A DNA stretch of 64,000 nucleotides from Pseudomonadota bacterium (lineage in GTDB: Bacteria > Desulfobacterota > Desulfovibrionia > Desulfovibrionales > Desulfovibrionaceae), in contig JAEWPX010000030.1 in assembly GCA_023399375.1 (NCBI GenBank), positions 1 through 64,000 on the forward strand, written 5' to 3'. A program made the translations under genes and the position numbers. Under the pieces are notes generated by a model, which saw only the letters and a list, made by a program, of their open reading frames with translations, was not told the DNA's origin and searched no databases. Below are positions 17,505 through 25,626 of this stretch, piece after piece. Position 1 is the first letter of the stretch; the number at the start of each line of letters is the position of its first letter.

Positions 17505-19160
17505 AAGCAGGCCGGCCCGGCGCAGCCACCATTCGCAGAACATGGCCGTGACGCCCCGGCTGGCCGGGGGCACTGTGGCCCGGCCCACCCGGGACAGGAA
17601 ATGCCGCCAGCCGAGCATGGCGTAAAGGTTTCCGTAGTGGTGGTGGTAGGCGCCGAGCTTCTCCGCCCAGCGCAGGCCCCAGCGGCCGAGGAAAATCCGC
17701 ATGGCCATGGTGGCGTAGGGCAGCCAGAGGCGGGAGGGGCCGAAATAGCCGAAAGACGGCCGCGCGATGGCGGAAAAGACCTGCCGGTAGTCGTAGGCGG
17801 CGAGGTATTCCTTGAAAAGCCCCTGGTCCAGCCGCCAGTCGAGGGGCACGGTCTCGTAGAAGCGGGCCAGGTCGAAGTCCCACAGGGGCAGTTCCCAGCC
17901 GAGGCCGAAAAATTCGTAGAGCCGCTGGCCGTTGACGACCAGCTTGCACTGCCGTTCCCGCCATTCCCAGCCCTCGTACCACGCGGCCAGGTTTTCCGGG
18001 CAGGGTTCCCCGTCCGCCCGGGCCTCAAGGTCCGCCCTGACGCGCCGCCGGACCACGGCGAGGTTTTCCGGGGTCAGCAGGTCCTGCCACAGGGCGTAGT
18101 GCTTGCCGACGATATGCGCGACCACGTCGTCGAGTCCCTTCCCCGGCTCGAGAAAGGCGCGCGGAATGTGGCCGCCGGTGAGGAAGTCCCCGGACTGGCC
18201 GTTGACCACCACCGCGCCCGGTTCCAACAGGCCGCGTTCCCGCAGCGTCTGGAAACATTCGAATTCGGGCACCGAGGGCAGCGAGCACAGGCCGTCGGCG
18301 TAGTCGAAATAGCGTCGCAGCGCGTCCGAACGTCCGATGCCGCGCGCGCGGCCCCGCCGGGAACAGACGTCCACCCAGGGCAGGTCCAGGGCCGCGGCCA
18401 CCTTGCGGGCGGTCGCCGCCTCTTGGTTGCCGGGCATGCCGTAGGAAAACGTCAGGATGCGCCGCGCGCCGAGTTCCTTGAGCTTGCAGGCCACCAGTCG
18501 TGAATCCAGGCCGCCGCTTAAGGGCACGAGCAGTTGCGTGTCGCCGGTGCGTTCCAGCACGCGGCCGAAAGCCTCGGTGACGCAGCGGTCCAGGCGTTTG
18601 AGCCACGCGGCCTTGGTCGCGCCGGCCGGTTCCCGGGGCCGGTAGGCGAAATAGCATTCCCGTCGCGGCGCGCCCCCGTCTTTCGGCCAGAGCAGGTATT
18701 CCCCGGAGGGGATCTGGCGCAGGCCCGTAAAAAGGGTGTCCGCTCCGGTCACGTAGCCGGCCATGCGCGCCTCGAGAAGGCATTCCGGGTCGGGAGAGGG
18801 GTTGGGCTGCGCGGCCAGGGCCAGCCGGGCGGCGTTGGACAGGCGCAGGCCGCCCCGGCCGTCCTCGGCGTAGAAAAGCGGCAGGCTGCGCACGGCGTCC
18901 ACCCCGGCCAGGAGCAGGTCGGGCGTTTCCGCGATCACGGCGAACTGGCCGCGTTGGCGCAGGAAGGCGTCCCGTATCGCCTGCGGCGCGGGAGGCGCGG
19001 GCCCTTCCAGCACGCGCAGCACGGCCGCGGCGCTTTCCTTGTCCCCGGCGAAAAAGGCCCGGCCCGGGGTGAAGGCCGCCTCGCGCCAGGGGGAGGCCGG
19101 ATCGAGGGCTATTTCCATCGCGGGTCGGACGTGTTCCGTCGCGTTCGCTGCGTTTGCCAC
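17502..19160 (-). CDS. Asparagine-synthetase-like ATP-dependent amidotransferase lacking the glutaminase cysteine
   Basis: The C-terminal half of this 552-residue protein is an AsnB-type synthetase domain, with the PP-loop LSGGLDSR near residue 214 and VNGQSGDFLTGGH near 318. Those residues adenylate a carboxylate before amide formation. The N-terminal half keeps only the end of the glutaminase fold (GQFAVIAET and DAVRSLPLFYAED). No Cys stands at position 2 or nearby, so glutamine hydrolysis is not expected. The GTG start has GAGGAAA five bases upstream, so the lost cysteine is not a mis-set start. It may use free ammonia or another amine. It lies 10 bases after the ABC exporter gene. Confidence 0.85.
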   Translation of the reverse strand: MANAANATEHVRPAMEIALDPASPWREAAFTPGRAFFAGDKESAAAVLRVLEGPAPPAPQAIRDAFLRQRGQFAVIAETPDLLLAGVDAVRSLPLFYAEDGRGGLRLSNAARLALAAQPNPSPDPECLLEARMAGYVTGADTLFTGLRQIPSGEYLLWPKDGGAPRRECYFAYRPREPAGATKAAWLKRLDRCVTEAFGRVLERTGDTQLLVPLSGGLDSRLVACKLKELGARRILTFSYGMPGNQEAATARKVAAALDLPWVDVCSRRGRARGIGRSDALRRYFDYADGLCSLPSVPEFECFQTLRERGLLEPGAVVVNGQSGDFLTGGHIPRAFLEPGKGLDDVVAHIVGKHYALWQDLLTPENLAVVRRRVRADLEARADGEPCPENLAAWYEGWEWRERQCKLVVNGQRLYEFFGLGWELPLWDFDLARFYETVPLDWRLDQGLFKEYLAAYDYRQVFSAIARPSFGYFGPSRLWLPYATMAMRIFLGRWGLRWAEKLGAYHHHYGNLYAMLGWRHFLSRVGRATVPPASRGVTAMFCEWWLRRAGLL

Positions 19161-19170
19161 GTGGCTTTCC

Positions 19171-20961
19171 TCACAACTTCTGGGCCTGGCACATCCGGTA
19201 AAAAAGCGAATCCTTCCTGGCGTAGAGCTCTTCGAACCGGCCTTCGCCCACCAGCCGCCCCTTGTCCAGGACGTAGATGCGGTCGCAGTCGCGGATGGTG
19301 GACAGGCGGTGGGCGATGATCACCACCGTGCGCCGGCCGGCCATGTCCCGGATGCTCTGCTGGATGGTGGCCTCGGCCTCGGAATCCAGGGACGAGGTGG
19401 CCTCGTCGAAGATCATGATGGGCGGGTCCTTGAAGATCTCCCGGGCGATGGCCACGCGCTGGCGCTGGCCGCCGGAGAGGCGCACGCCCTTGTCGCCGAT
19501 GGCGGCGTCGTAGCCGCGGCCGGATTCCTCGATGAAGGCCTGTGCGTGGGCCAGGCGCGCCGCCTCGCGGATGCGTTCGCGGCAGGCGGGTGCGGCCCCG
19601 TCGCAGGACCAGAAGGAAATGTTGTTGGCGATGGTGTCGCTGAAGATCACGGGGTCCTGGGTCACGTAGCCGAACAGCCGGCGCAGGTCGCCGGGGCGCA
19701 GGTCGCGGTAGTCGGTCCCGTCCAGGCTGATGCTGCCGGCATCGGGCGGCAGCAGGCCGGTGAGCATGTCGAACAGGGTGGTCTTGCCCGCGCCCGAGTG
19801 CCCGACGATGCCCACGCAGGCGTTTTTCGGGATGGCCAGGCTCACGTCGGACAGGACCGGGGTTTCGCCGTAGGCGAACGTGACTCCCGAGAGCCGGATC
19901 TCCCGCTCGAAGGAGGCCACCGGCGCGCCGGCGTCGGGCTCGCGGTTGGCGTCGAGGGCGGCGGCGGCCTGGTCCACGGTCAGGATGCCGCCCACGTAGG
20001 CGCTGAAGCGCTGCCAGACGTTCTGGGAGTCGAAGATGCGCAGGAACGCCCGGTGGAAAAACAGCAGCACCACCAGGATTTCGGCCATGCTCTTGCCCTG
20101 GCCGAGGACGTAATACCAGACCAACGCGGCCAGGGCGACCACGGCCAGGGGCTCCACGGCCGAAGACGTCAGGACCGGAAGCACCACGCTGCGCAGCGTG
20201 TGGCGGCGGTTTTCATCGATCTTGCCGTAGAGGTGGGACAGCAGCGCGGAAAACCCGCTCGTCGCCTTGAGGTATTTGAAATTGCTTATAAATTGGATGA
20301 GCAGGCTTTGCACCGCGCTGTTGGTCTCGGACACGAGCAGCGAGGTGCGCTCCAGCAGCCGGGTCATGCGCTTGAGGCACAGCCCGGCCAGCAGGCACAG
20401 GCCGAGCACGAGCAGGGTGAGCGGCGCGTTGATGGTCAGGGACAGGGAGACGTAGACGACGATGTAGACGAGGTTGACGACGAGGTTGAGGTAGTTGTTG
20501 AGGCCGGACATGGCGCGGCCGATTTCGGTGGTGACCAGGTTGTTGAGATGGCCGATGCTCGTGTCCGTGAAGTAGCGGTAGCGCATCGCCGCGTACTTGG
20601 CGCAAAACTGCTGACGCAGGTCCCGCTCCATGCCTGTGGTGATCATGGCCTTGAGCAGTTCCTGCAGGAAGACCAGCGCGCCCTTGAGCAGGAAGGTGCA
20701 CACCAGGACCACGAGCAGGGGGCGCAGCGTGAGTTCCAGTCCCGCGAAGGCGAACGCGGCGCGCACGGCGCGCACGAAGCCGTTGTCGGGCATGCCGCCG
20801 ATGCCGGCCCCGAGCAGGGGGATGGCCAGGGAAAAGCCGACGCCCTCGGTCAGGCCGCCGGCGAGGATGAGCAGGAACAGCGCGAGGAGGCGGCGGCCGG
20901 CGTACTTGGAGAAGATCCGGTAATAGCGGACCAGCGTGGAAAGGATGGGGATGTTGTTCAT
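19171..20961 (-). CDS. ABC exporter/flippase with fused membrane and ATPase domains (MsbA/PglK type)
   Basis: Residues 1-320 contain about six membrane segments. Residues 340-596 form the nucleotide-binding domain, with Walker A GHSGAGKTT near 387, signature LSGGQRQR near 490, Walker B IMIFDEATSSLDSE near 515 and switch His in IIAHRLSTI near 545. Half-transporters of this shape act as homodimers. In glycan loci they flip lipid-linked oligosaccharides or export lipids, as PglK and MsbA do. The neighbours are two glycosyltransferases and a methyltransferase on the same strand. Export of a peptide is possible but less likely here. Confidence 0.9.
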   Translation of the reverse strand: MNNIPILSTLVRYYRIFSKYAGRRLLALFLLILAGGLTEGVGFSLAIPLLGAGIGGMPDNGFVRAVRAAFAFAGLELTLRPLLVVLVCTFLLKGALVFLQELLKAMITTGMERDLRQQFCAKYAAMRYRYFTDTSIGHLNNLVTTEIGRAMSGLNNYLNLVVNLVYIVVYVSLSLTINAPLTLLVLGLCLLAGLCLKRMTRLLERTSLLVSETNSAVQSLLIQFISNFKYLKATSGFSALLSHLYGKIDENRRHTLRSVVLPVLTSSAVEPLAVVALAALVWYYVLGQGKSMAEILVVLLFFHRAFLRIFDSQNVWQRFSAYVGGILTVDQAAAALDANREPDAGAPVASFEREIRLSGVTFAYGETPVLSDVSLAIPKNACVGIVGHSGAGKTTLFDMLTGLLPPDAGSISLDGTDYRDLRPGDLRRLFGYVTQDPVIFSDTIANNISFWSCDGAAPACRERIREAARLAHAQAFIEESGRGYDAAIGDKGVRLSGGQRQRVAIAREIFKDPPIMIFDEATSSLDSEAEATIQQSIRDMAGRRTVVIIAHRLSTIRDCDRIYVLDKGRLVGEGRFEELYARKDSLFYRMCQAQKL

Positions 20962-21083
20962 ACGGTCGTGGTGCGCGGGGGTCGGGGCCGCCGGCTCGGC
21001 GAGGTGTTACCCGAAGAGGCGTCGGCTGGCAAAGCGTAATCCCGCCCCTGCGGCTTCGTTTCCGGAAGAAGGGGGCTGGCTGT

Positions 21084-22388
21084 CTAAGCCCCGCGGGGGG
21101 GCAGGAAGGCCGCGCCCCTGGCCGTGAGGCCGGCCGCCGCCTGGGCGGTGACCGCGCCGCCGCCGGCCACGAGCCGCAGCAGCGCGGCCTCGGCGTCGAG
21201 GCGCTCTTCCCAGGAGCACAGCAGCCGGCGCGAGAGCGCCGCCGCCTGGGCGGCGTAGCCCCGGCGCAGGTCCGGCCGGGTCAGGAGGGCGTGCAGCGTT
21301 TCCGGCAGCGCCGCGGCCAGGTTGTCCCAGTCCACGCGCGCCGCGGCCTCGGGCGGCACCAGACGTTCGGTGGCGGCGTCCGTGCCGTCGCGGCGGTCGG
21401 GGCCGAGCAGCACCGTGCACACGCCGGCGCGCAGGGCCTCGAGCACGGTGTTGCTCAGGTTGCCGAAGCGGTTGAGGGATACGTACACGTCGGCCATGCG
21501 GTAGTAGGCGGCAAGTTCCCTGTGGGGCACGGCATCGCGCACGGCCACGGCGTCGCCAAGGCCGCGGGCGGCCGTTTCCCGGCGCAGGGCGTCGCCCGGC
21601 GCGCCGCACACGAACACCGCGCCGAAGACCGTGCCCCGGCGTCGCAGCGCGGCCAAGGCGTCCAGGAGGTCCAGGGCGCCCTTGTCCGGGCTCGGGCGGC
21701 CGACGAAAAGCGCCACGGGCGTGTCCGGGGCGAAGCCGTGGGCCCGGCGCAGGGCGTCCGCCGCGTCCCCGGGGGCGGCGTCCACGCCATTTAAGGCGAA
21801 AAGGACCGGGGTGCGCCGGTTGCGGCAGCGCTCGAAGAACGCCCGGGACGGGCTGCCGTCCTCGGTACAAAGGATGAGGTCGTAGCGCACGAACAGGCCG
21901 AGCCAGGTCAGGGGCGACAGGAGCTTGGCCCTGGCGGAAGCGGCCAGGGCCGGGAAGTTCGCGACGCCGAGAAAGCGGACCACGGTCCTGAAGCCGGCCA
22001 GGGAGGCCAGGGCGGCGGCCTTGAGGCTGGCCCGGTCGGCGTAGACGAGATCCGGGCGCAGGCGCAGGAGCGTCTTGGCGAAAACCAGTAGCTGTGCGGC
22101 CTCGTTGGCGCGCTCGGCCAGGCTGCCGTGGCGCAGGAAGCGGCCGTAAAACGGGACCACCACGAAGCGCACGCCGGGCAGTTCCGGGAAGGTCCGTTCG
22201 GTCACGCCGGAAAACGGCGCGGACGCGGCCGGGGACTTGGCCAGGACCAGGGCGGTCACGGCGACGCCTTCCGCGCTCAGACGCTCCAGGAGCTTGTGGT
22301 AGGCCGGCACGCCGCAGGGAGCGTAGCGCCCCGTGGCCAGGGACGGGAGCATGCCCGTATAGAGGCTCGTGACGACGAGGAAGTTCAC
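21084..22388 (-). CDS. Family 4 (GT-B) glycosyltransferase
   Basis: The 434-residue protein has a GT4 core. VALFVGRPSPDKGALDLLDA near 240 is the donor-domain opening, and YYRMADVYVSLNRFGNLSNT near 310 with VLEALRAGVC contains the E-x7-E-like region. The first 60 residues form the acceptor Rossmann domain (VVTSLYTGMLPSLATG). The GTG start overlaps the stop of the gene upstream (GTGA), so I reject the much longer open frame that runs into that gene. A gap of about 120 bases without evident signal separates it from the ABC gene downstream. The sugar transferred is unknown. Confidence 0.86.
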   Translation of the reverse strand: MNFLVVTSLYTGMLPSLATGRYAPCGVPAYHKLLERLSAEGVAVTALVLAKSPAASAPFSGVTERTFPELPGVRFVVVPFYGRFLRHGSLAERANEAAQLLVFAKTLLRLRPDLVYADRASLKAAALASLAGFRTVVRFLGVANFPALAASARAKLLSPLTWLGLFVRYDLILCTEDGSPSRAFFERCRNRRTPVLFALNGVDAAPGDAADALRRAHGFAPDTPVALFVGRPSPDKGALDLLDALAALRRRGTVFGAVFVCGAPGDALRRETAARGLGDAVAVRDAVPHRELAAYYRMADVYVSLNRFGNLSNTVLEALRAGVCTVLLGPDRRDGTDAATERLVPPEAAARVDWDNLAAALPETLHALLTRPDLRRGYAAQAAALSRRLLCSWEERLDAEAALLRLVAGGGAVTAQAAAGLTARGAAFLPPRGA

Positions 22389-23569
22389 GCGCCCGCGCCG
22401 TTTCGGGTGGTTCGGGCCAGCTCCTCGTAGAGCGCGAGGTAGTCCGCGGCCACGCGGTCCCAGGAGTGGGCGCGGGCGTAGGCCAGGCGCGTCTCGCGCG
22501 CGGCGTCGTCGACGCGTTTGCGCGCCGCCTCGAGGATGGCCCCGACCATGGCCGCGTCGTCGCCCGCGGGGCAGACCGCGGCGATGTCCGGGCCGGCCAC
22601 GTCGCGCACGCCCGGCGCGTCGAAGCAGGCCACGGGCAGCCCCGCGGCCATGGCCTCCAGGAGCACGATGCCGAAGGTCTCGAGCAGCGAGGTCATGACG
22701 AACACGTCGGCCGCCTTGTAGTATTCCACGAGCTCCCGCGACGGGAGCTCGCCCGCATCGCGGCCGGGGGCCACGGTCTCCACCGTGACGAGGCGGTCGC
22801 GCCAGCCCTCGGGCAGGGCGGCGCGGTCGATGGCCGCGCTGCCGCCGCCGACCACCAGCCACCAGGCGTCGCAGCCGCGATCGAGGAGCGCGGCGAGCAG
22901 GCCGGGGATGGCGGCGTAATTTTTCTTGGGGTGGTTGCGGCCCACGGTAAGGAGTGTGAGCGCCCCGGCCGGGATGCCATGCCGCGCCCGGACGTCCGGG
23001 TTGGCGGGAACGGCGGCGATGCGGGCGGCGTCCACGCCGTTGGGGATCAGCCGGATGCGCGACGCGGGCACGCCCAGGCGCAGGTATTCCAGGCGCACGG
23101 TGTCGGAGATGGCGACCGCGGCGTCGAAGCGGCCGTAGTTGCCGTCGATGATGCGCGCGATCTTCGGGTTTCGCGCCACGCCGTAGCCCAGGGACGCGCT
23201 CACCTGGATGTCGTCGCCTGAGCAGCGCAGCACGCCGGGCACGCCGCTTTTCTCGAAATAGCCGCCGAGGAACGCGCCGTAGGGGTAGCCGGCGTTGACC
23301 TGCCAGACGTCGTAGCCGTGGCGGCGCTGTTCGCGGGCCACGAACGCCCGGGCCAGCCATTTGCTCACGGGATAGGTCTGGCGGATCTTCACCTGGCGGA
23401 GGCAGCGGCGCATGCGGTAGGGCACGGCGAAGGCCACGCGCTCGGGGTTGCGGCAGTAGAGGGTGACGTCCGCGCCCATGGCTTGGTGGCGCAGGGCGAT
23501 GTTGTGCACGCAGACCTCGAGCCCGCCCAGGGCGTCGGCGAAATGGCTGATGAACTGGGCGATCTTCAC
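22385..23569 (-). CDS. Family 4 (GT-B) glycosyltransferase
   Basis: This 394-residue enzyme starts IAQFISHFADALGGLEVCVH, the glycine-rich acceptor loop of GT4 enzymes. It continues with LIPNGVD near 183, LLTVGRNHPKKNY near 213 and VMTSLLETFGIVLLEAMAAG near 292, where the E-x7-E motif (ETFGIVLLE) is intact. DVWQVNAGYPYGAF and VLRCSGDD show the usual pairing of the two domains. It overlaps genes on both sides by 4 bases. It probably adds one sugar of the repeat unit from a nucleotide donor on the cytoplasmic face. Confidence 0.9.
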   Translation of the reverse strand: MKIAQFISHFADALGGLEVCVHNIALRHQAMGADVTLYCRNPERVAFAVPYRMRRCLRQVKIRQTYPVSKWLARAFVAREQRRHGYDVWQVNAGYPYGAFLGGYFEKSGVPGVLRCSGDDIQVSASLGYGVARNPKIARIIDGNYGRFDAAVAISDTVRLEYLRLGVPASRIRLIPNGVDAARIAAVPANPDVRARHGIPAGALTLLTVGRNHPKKNYAAIPGLLAALLDRGCDAWWLVVGGGSAAIDRAALPEGWRDRLVTVETVAPGRDAGELPSRELVEYYKAADVFVMTSLLETFGIVLLEAMAAGLPVACFDAPGVRDVAGPDIAAVCPAGDDAAMVGAILEAARKRVDDAARETRLAYARAHSWDRVAADYLALYEELARTTRNGAGA

Positions 23570-24282
23570 GGCGCGGCGCGTCCCGGCTTTTCGGGCCGCA
23601 GGAAGAAAAGCAGGGCGTCGTCGAGGCTTGCGGTCAGACGGCAGGAGGGCAGGCGCCACCGGCTTTTCGGGTCCAGGGGATTGACGGAAAAGGAGGTGGG
23701 GACGAACGTCGGCCGCTGCCCGAAGCGGGCGAACAGCGCGGCCGCGTCGCGCCGGCGGTAGTGGCGCAGATGCGTGGGATCGTGGCTGATGGCCGGGGGC
23801 AGCACGCCAAGGACCAGGCGGATGCGCGAGATGAGGGAGGCGACGTTGGGCAGGGACAGGAGCAGCAGCCCGCCGGGACGGGTGACGCGCAGCAGTTCGG
23901 CGACGTAGTTGTCCGGGTAGGGGATGTGCTCGAGCACCTCGAAGGAGACCGTGACGTCGAAGGCGTCGTCGGGAAAATCCAGGCGGTCGCGCTCCAGGTC
24001 GACCTTGACGGTCTTTTGGCACAGGGGGGCGCAGCGGCGCAGGGCTTCGGCGGAGATGTCCGCCGCGGCCAGGGGACCGGCCCCTTCCCCGGCGAGGAAG
24101 GTCAGCCAGCGGCCCGTGCCCGGCCCCACGTCCAGGCAGGCCTTGCCCTTAAGCCCTTCGGCGCGCAGCAGCGCCACGATGGCCCGGTCCTTGGCCCCGA
24201 GGCGGCGCGGGTCGAAGGAGTAGGCCAGGGCCGGCTTGGCCGAAAGCACGGCGTCAAACTGCGTTTCGACGGCTTTTTTCAT
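23566..24282 (-). CDS. Class I SAM-dependent methyltransferase
   Basis: The SAM-binding loop LDVGPGTGRWL lies near residue 50, followed by AAADISAEAL, FPDDAFDVTVSFEVLEHI and VTRPGGLLLLSLPN, the standard Methyltransferase-11 order. At 238 residues it is a bare fold without extra domains. The start is uncertain: ATG 24282 is used, but a TTG three codons upstream is equally placed and neither has a strong ribosome site. It is the first gene of a minus-strand run with two glycosyltransferases, so a methyl sugar or terminal methyl cap is plausible. Confidence 0.86.
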   Translation of the reverse strand: MKKAVETQFDAVLSAKPALAYSFDPRRLGAKDRAIVALLRAEGLKGKACLDVGPGTGRWLTFLAGEGAGPLAAADISAEALRRCAPLCQKTVKVDLERDRLDFPDDAFDVTVSFEVLEHIPYPDNYVAELLRVTRPGGLLLLSLPNVASLISRIRLVLGVLPPAISHDPTHLRHYRRRDAAALFARFGQRPTFVPTSFSVNPLDPKSRWRLPSCRLTASLDDALLFFLRPEKPGRAAP

Positions 24283-24411
24283 GTTGCGCAACTCGGGAGG
24301 ACCGCGGTCGGACGGTTGTGTGATCTTGCCTTTTCCCAGTCTTGGCAGTAGCGAGGAGCCTGCCGCGCCGCCAGGCGGCCTTGCGCGGCGCAGACAGCCA
24401 GTATCGCACAG

Positions 24412-24427
24412 GGGCAGGCGTCTTGCA
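24412..24427 (+). promoter_or_regulatory. Sigma-54-like promoter (-24/-12)
   Basis: GGGCAGGCGTCTTGCA matches the sigma-54 pattern, with GG at -24 and GC at -12 at the correct ten-base spacing, GGCA in the first box and TTGCA in the second. A transcript would begin near 24438, a few bases before the GGAGG ribosome site of the next gene. Two positions of the first box differ from consensus. It lies in a divergent gap of about 180 bases. Confidence 0.42.
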
Positions 24428-24461
24428 AACCCTGCGCTCGCGGAGGAGCCGATTGCCAGCC

Positions 24462-25574
24462 ATGAAGACCGTGCATTTTCTGACCGGACGGACGAAGATC
24501 GAGGACTACCTGACGACGCCGGTGCGCTACAACCGCGCGCGGCTGCGATCCCTCGGCTACGATGTCCGGTTCCACTACCGTCCCACGCCCGCGGCCCTCG
24601 AGTGCGACATTTTGTGCTTCGTGTCCAAACCGGTCATCACGATGACCGGCGAGACCAGCGAGGTTTTCCAGGAGTCCGGCCCTGTGCTGTCCCTGTTGCG
24701 GGAGGCCGGAACGCGCGCCGGCAAACTCGTGTGGATGGACATTTCCGACAGCACCAGCGTGACGCATTTCGAACTGCTGCCGCAGGTGGACCGGTACCTG
24801 AAAAAACACCTTCTCAAGGACCGTTCCCTTTACGGGCAGCCGTTCTATGGCGGCCGCATTTTCACCGACTACTATCACCGCGTCTTCCACATCGAGGACA
24901 AGAAACCCTTCACGCAGTTCTACCCCCTCGATCCCGCCGAGGAGCATAAGGTTTCCCTGTCCTGGAATATGGGGATGGGGGACATGTACGACGCCTTTTC
25001 CCGTAAAAACAGCCTGCGTCGGCTGCTGCCCTGGCTCATCCGGCCGAACTACCGGCCTCCCTACGTCAGCCCGCGCGCGGCGCGCGACCAGGACATTTTT
25101 CTGCGCACCAGCGCAGACCTCGGCCGCGACACGGTTTCCTTCGGCCGCCGCGAGCTCATTTCCCGGTTGTCGGCCCTGTTGGAGAAGCGCCCCGGCCTGA
25201 GCGGTTCGGTGCAGGGGCACCTGCCCATCGCGCAATACCGGGACAATATGCGCCGGGCCAGGATCGCCTTCGGCCCCTTCGGCTGGGGCGAGCTCAACGT
25301 CAAGGAATACGAGGCGTTCATTTTCGGCGCCTGCCTTGTGCGGCCGGACATTTCCCATATGGAGACCTGGCCGGACCTGTCCGCGGCAGGCGAAACCTTC
25401 GCAACCTACGCCTGGGACTTCTCCGACCTGGAGGAGGTCGTGTGCGGCCTGCTGGCCGACGAACCGCGCCGGCTGGCCATGGCCGAGGCCGGGCAGCAGG
25501 CCTACAGGGACTCGATCTCGCAGGCGGGCATGGAACGCTTCTGCGAGCATTTCGCGCGCCAGCTCACGTTCTAG
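24462..25574 (+). CDS. Putative glycosyltransferase (GT-B-like), lone gene
   Basis: This 370-residue protein is not a clear family member. The C-terminal part RARIAFGPFGWGELNVKEYE and FIFGACLVRPDISHMETWPD resembles the end of family 1/CgeB-like glycosyltransferases, where a Glu-rich segment grips the donor. The N-terminal part MKTVHFLTGRTKIEDY may be the acceptor Rossmann domain. GGAGG lies six bases before an in-frame TTG at 24453 and fifteen before this ATG, so the true start may be TTG 24453. It is the only plus-strand gene between two minus-strand blocks and has its own candidate promoter. Confidence 0.72.
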   Translation: MKTVHFLTGRTKIEDYLTTPVRYNRARLRSLGYDVRFHYRPTPAALECDILCFVSKPVITMTGETSEVFQESGPVLSLLREAGTRAGKLVWMDISDSTSVTHFELLPQVDRYLKKHLLKDRSLYGQPFYGGRIFTDYYHRVFHIEDKKPFTQFYPLDPAEEHKVSLSWNMGMGDMYDAFSRKNSLRRLLPWLIRPNYRPPYVSPRAARDQDIFLRTSADLGRDTVSFGRRELISRLSALLEKRPGLSGSVQGHLPIAQYRDNMRRARIAFGPFGWGELNVKEYEAFIFGACLVRPDISHMETWPDLSAAGETFATYAWDFSDLEEVVCGLLADEPRRLAMAEAGQQAYRDSISQAGMERFCEHFARQLTF

Positions 25575-25598
25575 GTTCAGGCCAGCGGAAAGCGTTTC

Positions 25599-25613
25599 GG
25601 AAAGAGCGTTTCC
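25599..25613. terminator. Small hairpin between convergent genes
   Basis: GGAAA and TTTCC enclose a five-base loop, and a second, smaller GAAA/TTTC hairpin lies just before it. The pair sits in the 52-base gap between two genes that end toward each other. The stems are short and there is no long U tract. Confidence 0.3.
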
Positions 25614-25626
25614 AGGGATTTGACGA

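Noticed and set aside
17502..19160. A true glutamine-dependent asparagine synthetase AsnB
   Set aside because: No N-terminal nucleophilic Cys is present, and the glutaminase domain is incomplete.
22389..23360. A fused 758-residue glycosyltransferase reading back through the upstream gene
   Set aside because: The upstream part is out-of-frame translation of another GT4 gene rich in Arg. The GTG in a GTGA overlap is the natural start.
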